Source: Cytophagaceae bacterium | GTDB lineage: Bacteria > Bacteroidota > Bacteroidia > Cytophagales > Flexibacteraceae | Direction: 5' to 3' | NCBI GenBank assembly: GCA_027490155.1 | Contig: JAIXYP010000063.1 | Location: 1 to 61,037 of the forward strand | DNA: 61,037 bases | Shown: positions 1 through 5,867 of the stretch, piece after piece | Layout of the letters: every line of letters starts with the position of its first letter | Numbering within the stretch: position 1 is the stretch's first letter | The notes under the pieces: model-generated | What the model saw: only the letters and a program-made list of their open reading frames with translations | Databases searched by the model: none | Told to the model about the DNA's origin: nothing | Program-made: the position numbers and the translations under genes

Positions 1-161
1 TAAGCGGCCTTCAAGCGTGTGGTACGCTCGGTGATTGAAGGCTTCTCGAAGTATGAACGGCGACGGAGTGCACGAAGTACACCAGTACGCTCAAATTTCT
101 TCTTAAAACGCTTCAGCGCTTTGTCAATGCTCTCGTTTTCTTTAACCTGGATAATGATCAT
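1..161 (-). CDS. rpsU: 30S ribosomal protein S21 (3' end outside window)
   Basis: Reading the minus strand from an ATG at 161 gives 53 codons with no stop before the left edge. The start is MIIIQVKENESIDKALKRF, followed by KKKFERTGVL and the Arg-rich stretch RALRRRSYFEKP. This is the signature of small-subunit protein S21, which helps the 30S subunit select mRNAs during initiation. Bacteroidota S21 proteins are about 60-70 residues, so only the basic C-terminal tail should be missing. It is the last gene of a leftward series (phosphoesterase, two FKBP proteins, rpsU), but about 210 bp and a hairpin separate it from the FKBP gene, so it probably has its own promoter. Confidence 0.93.
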   Translation of the reverse strand, partial: MIIIQVKENESIDKALKRFKKKFERTGVLRALRRRSYFEKPSITERTTRLKAA

Positions 162-328
162 GAGTAATGCTCTATGTCAAATGGGGTTGCAAAAGTCGGC
201 AATAAGTCTGGGATTTGCAACAGTAATGGACAAGATTTTTTTGACGAATTGCTTGACCACCGTTTGCTCAGCACAGCTGTTTACCTACCCTTGCCCCATT
301 TGGGTGGATGATACTTTACGGATGGGTA

Positions 329-365
329 TTGGGGCAAATAGCTGATAGTCAGCTACCTGCCCCAA
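329..365. terminator. Long imperfect stem-loop between FKBP gene and rpsU
   Basis: TTGGGGCA (329-336) pairs with TGCCCCAA (358-365), and TAGCTGA (339-345) pairs with TCAGCTA (349-355). A 2x2 internal loop separates the two helices and the apical loop is 3 nt. It starts 6 bp after the FKBP stop on the minus strand. No U-run follows in that direction, so it may be a processing or mRNA-stabilising hairpin rather than a classical intrinsic terminator. Confidence 0.6.
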
Positions 366-370
366 ATGTG

Positions 371-1231
371 TTATTGTTTTTTGCTGCCGTAGTTTTTGAC
401 GATCTCGATCTCAAAGATCAGCGGGGTGAAAGGTGGGATCAAGCCCGTACCATCACCACCATCGCCGTAGGCTTTGTCTGAGGTGACCATGAGGTAACCT
501 TTATCACCTTCGCCAAAGTGCAACAGGCCTTTATCCCAACCTGGTATCACACGGCCTTGGCCAAGGATGACGCCATACGGCCCGCGTTGGCCACTTTCGT
601 CAAAGATGGTGCCAGCCAAAGTGGTGCCTTTGTATGCAATGGCAACAGAGTCGTCAGGCAGGTTGGCTTTAGTGCTTTTCTTCTCAGTGATCGCATACAG
701 GATACCGTCAGCATCTTGTTCTACCTTCAGGCTTTTGGTAGCGGCGAATGCTTTGAGGCTCTCGAGCTGTTTGGTGACGATAGCGCCACGGTCCGAATAG
801 CGGTTCTTGACCCGAATGTGATAAGCCAGTTTGCTACCAGCAGGTAGATAGGCTGGGCGATTGGCGGCTGCCTGACCAGCGAACATCGAGTCAGTCGGGA
901 TGTAAAAGATTGCGGAGTCACCAGCAGAAAGTAGGACTAAGCCACCCATAAGGTCCATCCTACGGCTTGGGGCAGTTAGGGTAACGATATCAGGCCCTGT
1001 GTTGCGTTGGTAGGTACTGCCAAGGACCGAGTCTTTGTGGTTACGGACGGTGAGGTAAAGTTCGAGCACGTTACCGACTTTGGCGACCGAGTCATCTTTG
1101 TCTTCAACGATTTTGTATTCGAGACCGTTGGTTGTGGTTTTGTTGTCACCAGACATTAGGCCGGTGGTATCGCAGGCGGTGAAGGCGGCAGCGGCGATCG
1201 CTACCAGCGCCAAGGCAAAAAACTTGCGCAT
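371..1231 (-). CDS. FKBP-type peptidyl-prolyl isomerase lipoprotein with two FKBP-like domains
   Basis: The 286-residue product begins with a lipoprotein signal (MRKFFALALVAIAAAAFTAC, lipobox Cys20), so it should be anchored in the envelope on the periplasmic side. The C-terminal FKBP domain (about residues 185-282) keeps the family pattern: AYKGTTLAGTIFDES, VIPGWDKGLLHFGEGDKG, an AYG turn and IPPFTPLIFEIEI. Residues about 45-150 repeat the same order (RNHKDSVLGSTYQRN, LSAGDSAIFYIP, YLPAGSKLAYHI) without the active-site residues, so I read a degenerate first FKBP domain. Predicted role: folding of periplasmic or outer-membrane proteins by prolyl isomerisation. GldI, a gliding-associated lipoprotein FKBP of flavobacteria, is a distant analogue. 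The paralogue at 1329-2330 lies 97 bp upstream. Confidence 0.88.
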   Translation of the reverse strand: MRKFFALALVAIAAAAFTACDTTGLMSGDNKTTTNGLEYKIVEDKDDSVAKVGNVLELYLTVRNHKDSVLGSTYQRNTGPDIVTLTAPSRRMDLMGGLVLLSAGDSAIFYIPTDSMFAGQAAANRPAYLPAGSKLAYHIRVKNRYSDRGAIVTKQLESLKAFAATKSLKVEQDADGILYAITEKKSTKANLPDDSVAIAYKGTTLAGTIFDESGQRGPYGVILGQGRVIPGWDKGLLHFGEGDKGYLMVTSDKAYGDGGDGTGLIPPFTPLIFEIEIVKNYGSKKQ

Positions 1232-1328
1232 CAGGAGTTGTTAAGTGTGAAACTAAGTGATCGGACTGCGCAAGAGTTGCAACAGGACGGGTTTGGTTAA
1301 GGATTGTTGTGGATTGGCCTTAGAGCAC

Positions 1329-2330
1329 TTATTTGGCAGGTGCTGGTATGGCTGGTGCGGCCGGTGGTGCTGGGGGGGCAGCTGGCTTGACATCAGTGAT
1401 TTCGATTTCGAAAAACAAGGGATCAAATGGCATGATCTTCGGTGGAGATCCTTGCTCTCCATAACCCAGTTGGTAAGGAATCAGTAGATAACCTTTGGCC
1501 CCATTGTTAAACATCTGGAGGCCTTCGTCCCAACCTTGAATGACCGAGCGTGTGCCAACAGTGACTGGGTATGGGGAATTACGTGGGATTGAGCTATCAA
1601 AAATGGTGTCGTTTAGCAGCTTGCCAGTGTAATGTACCGATGCCACGTCCTTAACTTTTACGTTAGGTCCTTTGCCAGGTTTTGTGATGCCATACATCAG
1701 TCCGTTTGGCAAGGTGGTTGGCTTGAGGCCTTTGGCAGTGGCATAATCCATCAGACGCTTGGTCTGGGCGGCGTCAAAGGCTTCTGCGGTCAGTACATTT
1801 TCAAGCTGTACTCCGAAGACGACATTGCTGCCTTTAGGGAACATAGGTGGGCGTTGTTCGTCTGGCACACCTTTCATCATCTCGTCAGTCGGGATGGTGA
1901 TGAGGGCAGAGTCACCACTGCTCATTTTGCCTAGCTGTTCGTTAAGGTCATTTGCGAACTGAGGTGCTTGGAGCTTAAACATCACCGACTTTCCTTGGCT
2001 ACGGCTGGATTGTACCAATTTCCCCTGTGGGTCGATGACAGTAATATGGCCTTGTACGATTGAGCCAAGTGCGGCAGCGGTACCAGGAACATCCTTGATA
2101 AACTTAATAGAACCTTTTCCGGCAGGTGCCTGACCTTCTGCCCCATGGTTATGGCCAGTGTGGTCGGTATGATCCTGTGAGGCAGGTGTTTCAGCTGTTT
2201 TTGCAGCTGGCTTTTCGACCTTGGTGGCTTTGGTGGACTTCGTTTTTTTGGTTTGTGCCTGTGCATCAAGCGCAAAGACAGAGGCCAATAGGGCGGCACC
2301 GAGGCTCAGTGCACAAATTTGCTTGTTCAT
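1329..2330 (-). CDS. Periplasmic FKBP-type peptidyl-prolyl isomerase with His-rich linker
   Basis: 333 residues. A Sec signal peptide ends near AQAQ (residue 26). A Lys/Thr/Ala-rich linker follows, with a histidine cluster at residues 53-62 (DHTDHTGHNH). Residues about 75-190 form a degenerate FKBP-like domain (LGSIVQGHITVIDPQGKLV, MSSGDSALITIP, FPKGSNVVFGVQL). The canonical domain is at about 215-315 (VHYTGKLLNDTIFDSS, VIQGWDEGLQMFNNGAKG, LGYG, FDPLFFEIEI). The tail is Pro/Ala-rich. The paralogue downstream has the same two-domain plan but a lipid anchor. The start lies 9 bp after the stop of the DHH phosphoesterase, so the two are probably co-transcribed. The His cluster could bind metal as in SlyD-type FKBPs; that is inference. 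Confidence 0.88.
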   Translation of the reverse strand: MNKQICALSLGAALLASVFALDAQAQTKKTKSTKATKVEKPAAKTAETPASQDHTDHTGHNHGAEGQAPAGKGSIKFIKDVPGTAAALGSIVQGHITVIDPQGKLVQSSRSQGKSVMFKLQAPQFANDLNEQLGKMSSGDSALITIPTDEMMKGVPDEQRPPMFPKGSNVVFGVQLENVLTAEAFDAAQTKRLMDYATAKGLKPTTLPNGLMYGITKPGKGPNVKVKDVASVHYTGKLLNDTIFDSSIPRNSPYPVTVGTRSVIQGWDEGLQMFNNGAKGYLLIPYQLGYGEQGSPPKIMPFDPLFFEIEITDVKPAAPPAPPAAPAIPAPAK

Positions 2331-2339
2331 AAAAGGGGC

Positions 2340-3359
2340 TTAGACGGGTTTTATCAACTCGTCTTGGTATTGGGGGAGTAGATCGATGAAATGCTTAACG
2401 GTATTACTGAGGGTATCGTTGCTTTTACCGCCAGCAGCGTTGCGGTGTCCGCCCCCTTCGAAATGGGCACGGGCAAAGTCATTGACCGAAAAGGAGCCAG
2501 TTGACCTAAATGATATTTTGATGGCCTCTGTGCGGTCTACAATGATGGCAGCCAAGCGTACACCCTCGATACCTAGGGCATAATTGACAAATCCTTCAGT
2601 ATCGCCTGTTTGGCTGTGATATTGTTTGAGTTCGTCAGCTGTCAGAACGATGTAGGCCGTGGCATACTCGGGCAGGACGACCATCTTTTGGGACAGGACG
2701 TAGCCTAATAACCGCAAGCGGTCCTCGGTGCTGGTGTCGTAGATGAGTTTATGAACCCGGTGGTTGTCAGCCCCTAGGTCAATGAGCTGGGCTATGACTT
2801 TATGTACCTTGGCTGTGGTGCTAGGGTGGCGGAACGACCCTGTATCGGTCATGATGCCAGCATATAGGCATTCGGCCATACCCTTGTCGATCAGGTTCTC
2901 GTAGCCTAGGTCATGGATCAGGTCAAAGATCAGCTCGCAAGTGGCGGCTGCTTTGGTGTCCCAATACATGAAGTCAGCAAAGGACTCAGGCTCAAGGTGG
3001 TGATCAACCATAACCTTAACTGCTGAACTTGCACGGACAATAGCAGCCATCTCGTTGATGCGGTTGAGGGCCGAAAAGTCCAGGCAGCAAATCAGGGTTG
3101 CATCAGCGATGAGGGCTTTGGCAAGGGCATTCTTACTTACAGCATCGAATTGGAGCACATCAGCTTCACCTTCCATCCATTTTAGGAAACTGGGGTAGTC
3201 TGACGGGACGATGACATTGACCACATGGCCAAGTTTCTTGAGCAAACTAGCCCAACCCAACGAGGAGCCTAAGGCATCAGCGTCAGGCTTGTGGTGTGTG
3301 GTGATAACCACCCGCTGTGGTGTGCTAAGGAGCTGCTTAAAACCTGCTAGGTCGATCAT
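2340..3359 (-). CDS. DHH/DHHA1 family phosphoesterase (NrnA-like nanoRNase / pAp phosphatase)
   Basis: From ATG 3359 the product has 339 residues, the usual length for NrnA-like enzymes. The DHH domain shows VVITTHHKPDADALGSS (DxD) near the N-terminus, a CCLDFS motif and the eponymous VMVDHHLEP. The C-terminal DHHA1 domain carries the substrate-binding glycine loop GGGHRNAAGG. The family degrades 2-5-nt RNA and/or dephosphorylates 3'-phosphoadenosine 5'-phosphate in the cytoplasm. The frame is open to 3521, but the added 54 residues are not family-like, and a promoter (TTTG-N20-AACCTTTG, 3401-3432) lies inside that extension. The start is therefore 3359 or the ATG at 3389. RNase HII diverges from the same region. 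Confidence 0.88.
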   Translation of the reverse strand: MIDLAGFKQLLSTPQRVVITTHHKPDADALGSSLGWASLLKKLGHVVNVIVPSDYPSFLKWMEGEADVLQFDAVSKNALAKALIADATLICCLDFSALNRINEMAAIVRASSAVKVMVDHHLEPESFADFMYWDTKAAATCELIFDLIHDLGYENLIDKGMAECLYAGIMTDTGSFRHPSTTAKVHKVIAQLIDLGADNHRVHKLIYDTSTEDRLRLLGYVLSQKMVVLPEYATAYIVLTADELKQYHSQTGDTEGFVNYALGIEGVRLAAIIVDRTEAIKISFRSTGSFSVNDFARAHFEGGGHRNAAGGKSNDTLSNTVKHFIDLLPQYQDELIKPV

Positions 3360-3400
3360 GGAGTGTTGTGTAACCTGGTCGGGATACATAATTCGGGAAA

Positions 3401-3432
3401 CAAAGGTTGCCAAAACTAATGGGATGGGCAAA
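3401..3432 (-). promoter_or_regulatory. Bacteroidota-type promoter of the DHH phosphoesterase operon
   Basis: On the minus strand TTTG (3432-3429), 20 bp and AACCTTTG (3408-3401) match the TTTG-N19/20-TAnnTTTG pattern. An exact TAGTTTTG overlaps at 3418-3411. Either box places transcription initiation just upstream of ATG 3389. Confidence 0.55.
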
Positions 3433-3556
3433 TTTTTTGCCGTCTTGCTGCCCCTGAGGTCCATCCAGCTAGGATAAGATCCAACATTTCTGGGTTTGCA
3501 TGACTTGATTGCAGGCTGCAAGATGGTTACAAAGCTGGGATTAGGATCTCAGCGTC

Positions 3557-3564
3557 TACCTTTG
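3557..3564 (+). promoter_or_regulatory. -7 box TACCTTTG directly in front of rnhB
   Basis: An exact TAnnTTTG box ends 4 bp before the rnhB ATG at 3569. If used, the transcript would start at or within a few bases of the start codon, giving a leaderless mRNA. The -33 position (about 3535) reads CTG rather than TTG. Confidence 0.5.
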
Positions 3565-3568
3565 CCGA

Positions 3569-4204
3569 ATGTCAGGTTCGCCAACTCTTTTGCAACCCTA
3601 CTATTCTGCCAACACCGTCGAGTGTGGGCTGGATGAAGCTGGCCGAGGGTGCATAGCTGGGCCCGTTGTGGCGGCTGCCGTGATTTGGCCTCCGACCCTT
3701 AGACTTCCCTTGATCAATGACAGTAAACAGCTCACAGAGGCCCAAAGATTTGATCTTGAGCCAATGATTAAAGAACAGGCAATCGCTTGGGCTATCGCCG
3801 AGGTTTCCGCTGCCGAGATTGATGAAATCAATATCCTTCAGGCAAGCATTAAGGCGATGCACCTGGCTGTTGACAAGATTATAGCGGGAAATACTGGCCT
3901 AGTGCCCGAATTATTGTTAGTTGATGGCAATCGCTTTCGGCCATATCCCTTCCTGAGCCATGTTTGTTTGGTTAAAGGGGATGCACGTTTTTTGAGTATA
4001 GCGGCGGCCTCAGTATTAGCCAAGACCCATCGGGATCGGTTGATGACAACATTAGCTGAATCGCATTCTGGCTATGGCTGGGAGCACAACATGGGTTACC
4101 CGACGCTGATGCATAAACTAGCTGTTGCGGAGTTGGGATTAACTCCACATCATCGGTTGACTTTTAGGATGGAAATTGGGAAACGTGTGAAGAAAGGGAA
4201 GTAG
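3569..4204 (+). CDS. rnhB: Ribonuclease HII
   Basis: 211 residues, normal for RNase HII. The N-terminal GLDEAGRGCIAGPVVAAAVI contains the DEAGRG motif with the first two acidic catalytic residues. LLVDGN supplies the third and KGDARFLSIAAASVLAKTHRD the fourth acidic position and the conserved Ser-rich helix. The enzyme nicks the RNA strand of RNA-DNA hybrids and removes ribonucleotides misincorporated in DNA, in the cytoplasm. There is no methionine upstream in frame, and the TACCTTTG box sits 4 bp before the ATG. It is a single-gene unit divergent from another nuclease-type gene, the DHH phosphoesterase. Confidence 0.95.
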   Translation: MSGSPTLLQPYYSANTVECGLDEAGRGCIAGPVVAAAVIWPPTLRLPLINDSKQLTEAQRFDLEPMIKEQAIAWAIAEVSAAEIDEINILQASIKAMHLAVDKIIAGNTGLVPELLLVDGNRFRPYPFLSHVCLVKGDARFLSIAAASVLAKTHRDRLMTTLAESHSGYGWEHNMGYPTLMHKLAVAELGLTPHHRLTFRMEIGKRVKKGK

Positions 4205-4230
4205 TAACCCAAAATCGAATGGAATCTATA

Positions 4231-4430
4231 TTATCTGCCAGAGATTATGGCAAAGAAACCAATGATCAAGGTTACAACGGCGCCAATCAAGGCAAGTATT
4301 TGGTTGTCAATACGGTCATTAACTCGGAAATCTCGTTATCAATCTTGCTTTCTAACTTTTCAAGCTTGTCATCGATTTTGGAAAACCTATCCTCGATTTT
4401 GTCAAATTTTGCATCCAACCGACGTTCCAT
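4231..4430 (-). pseudogene. Small coiled-coil membrane protein gene, apparently frameshifted
   Basis: From ATG 4430 on the minus strand the frame reads MERRLDAKFDKIEDRFSKID, continues as a charged heptad coil (DDKLEKLESKIDNEIS) and stops at 4287-4289 after 47 codons. A second frame overlapping the end continues the same pattern: VNDRIDNQILALIGAVVTLI, then GFFAIISGR and a stop at 4231-4233. This is a coil followed by a C-terminal transmembrane anchor. One indel near 4322-4335 joins the two into a typical short coiled-coil/TM protein of about 66 residues. I infer a broken gene or a sequencing error, less likely programmed frameshifting. It lies 87 bp downstream of the EamA permease on the same strand. 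Confidence 0.5.
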
Positions 4431-4516
4431 CGCAAGAATGAGCGATTTGAGGTCTTCGGTTTTGGAGATTGCCTCCTCCTTAGCTGGAGAGGTGATATGA
4501 ATAAGTATTCTGTAGG

Positions 4517-5464
4517 CTATAATTTATAAGGATTACTGTTTGGTTTTACTCGATGAGGTCTGACTGGCCCATTTTGTTGCCGTTTGATGACCATCACCTT
4601 AAGGCGACGGCGTTTGTCTTGGTCCAGCAGATTGAGCACTACACCTACTATGACCAAAAGCATCCCGCATCCTGATACCAAGTCATAGCCTTCGTCATAG
4701 AAAAAATACCCAATTACGAGGGCATAGAATATCCCTAGGTAATTGATATAGGTAACTTTGTTTAGGGCTTCTTTCTGGATGGCTGAGGTTGCCCAGATCT
4801 GCCCCATTTGGGTAAAAAGCCCCATTGCGATGCCCCAAAGCCACTCTTGGCCAACTGGCATCCGCCACTCCCACAAACATAGCGAGCCTGTAATCGGGGT
4901 TGCTAGTAAGGGGAAGTACAAGATGATGACCATGGCATGCTCATGACCGCTGGCTTTGCGCACAAAGGTATAGGCTAGGCCACTACAGAGGGCACCAGCA
5001 ATGCCCATCATTACGTCAAGTGTTGTTAGCCTGACATCAATGCCCTTTACTAACAAGACCCCGCAGAATGAGACTAGAAAGTAGAGCCATCGCTGGGGTT
5101 TCATTCCTTCGCCCAAGATGAAATAGGCACCAATTGCCGTGAATATGGGGCTTAGGTACTGGATGGTAACAGCGCTAGCCATCGGGATACGCTGTAGGGT
5201 GTAGAAGTAGAAATACAAGGCACCAATACCAGCTAGACCACGCAAGGCGAGTACCATAGGTCTATGGCCAAAGATCGGTCGTACGCCAGCTTGCCAGAGG
5301 TAAGTCATGGTGATGACAAGCGAAATCACCGACCGAAAGAAGATCAGCTGGTGGGTGGGCCAATGCCCCAGCTGCTTGACACAGGTATTGACTCCGAGGT
5401 ATGCCAAGGTGCTGAGCAACATGAGGCGCACGCCTGGGCTCAGTTGTGGGATACGATTGAGCAT
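4517..5464 (-). CDS. EamA/DMT-family membrane transporter
   Basis: 315 residues with about ten hydrophobic segments arranged as two EamA repeats. The first contains LRGLAGIGALYFYFYTLQRI, then MASAVTIQYLSPIFTAIGAYFILGE. The second contains a Gly/Ala-rich stretch around FVRKASGHEHAM and ends in ALVIGYFFYDEGYDLVSGCG. These are hallmarks of the drug/metabolite transporter superfamily, which moves small metabolites across the inner membrane. The substrate cannot be read from sequence; relatives include S-adenosylmethionine and amino-acid exporters. The C-terminus is basic and cytoplasmic. The start ATG is 5 bp behind a TATCTTTG box, so the mRNA may be leaderless. Confidence 0.85.
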   Translation of the reverse strand: MLNRIPQLSPGVRLMLLSTLAYLGVNTCVKQLGHWPTHQLIFFRSVISLVITMTYLWQAGVRPIFGHRPMVLALRGLAGIGALYFYFYTLQRIPMASAVTIQYLSPIFTAIGAYFILGEGMKPQRWLYFLVSFCGVLLVKGIDVRLTTLDVMMGIAGALCSGLAYTFVRKASGHEHAMVIILYFPLLATPITGSLCLWEWRMPVGQEWLWGIAMGLFTQMGQIWATSAIQKEALNKVTYINYLGIFYALVIGYFFYDEGYDLVSGCGMLLVIVGVVLNLLDQDKRRRLKVMVIKRQQNGPVRPHRVKPNSNPYKL

Positions 5465-5469
5465 GGGAG

Positions 5470-5477
5470 CAAAGATA
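5470..5477 (-). promoter_or_regulatory. -7 box TATCTTTG directly in front of the EamA gene
   Basis: On the minus strand TATCTTTG (5477-5470) matches TAnnTTTG exactly and ends 5 bp before the ATG at 5464. The -33 region has no TTG. The geometry is the same as at rnhB. Confidence 0.45.
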
Positions 5478-5547
5478 CGGCCTTTAGGGGTGGATTGTTC
5501 TGGGTTTGGGGTGATTCTGGTCGATTGAATCGTGTTTGTTTTGTTTT

Positions 5548-5563
5548 TTAATTGCGCAATTAA
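5548..5563. promoter_or_regulatory. 16-bp perfect palindrome upstream of the EamA gene
   Basis: TTAATTGCGCAATTAA is a perfect palindrome about 85 bp upstream of the EamA start. It could be an operator for a dimeric regulator. The rest of the 5465-5867 gap is AT-rich and shows no gene apart from the hairpin at 5785-5825. Confidence 0.35.
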
Positions 5564-5784
5564 TAATTGATGTGCAGGCTGTTATTGTACCATAAAGTCC
5601 CATCCGACAGACACTAAATCTACCTTCTGATAAGTCTTATTGTAGAAATCGGAATGGTTATTGACTCGAAGTATGATGATTGATTTGCGATTTTTGTGGC
5701 AATTATTAGTGGTTTTTGTCTTGGATAGGAGTCTAGTTATGAAATTAATTATCAATAATCTTAATCAAGATCATTAAAATATAA

Positions 5785-5825
5785 TTACCAATCAATCTAT
5801 TCTGGAGAGTGAGATTGATTGGTAA
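5785..5825 (-). terminator. 14-bp perfect hairpin downstream of polA
   Basis: TTACCAATCAATCT (5785-5798) and AGATTGATTGGTAA (5812-5825) are exact inverted repeats around a 13-nt loop, 42 bp beyond the polA stop. In the polA direction the stem is followed by TTATATTTTAAT, which is T-rich but not a clean U-run. It is the likely polA transcript end, though an AT-rich stem of this length could also be a protein-binding inverted repeat. Confidence 0.5.
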
Positions 5826-5867
5826 ATTATGAGGTACTTTATTCAATAGTCTAAATGTGCCCAGCAC

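Noticed and set aside
19-345. 108-codon plus-strand frame at the left end
   Set aside because: Its first half is antisense to rpsU, which has unmistakable S21 motifs on the minus strand; the frame has no family resemblance.
5785-5825. Inverted repeat considered as a MITE or insertion-sequence remnant
   Set aside because: Only 41 bp long, no target-site duplication, no transposase remnant; better explained as a polA-end hairpin.
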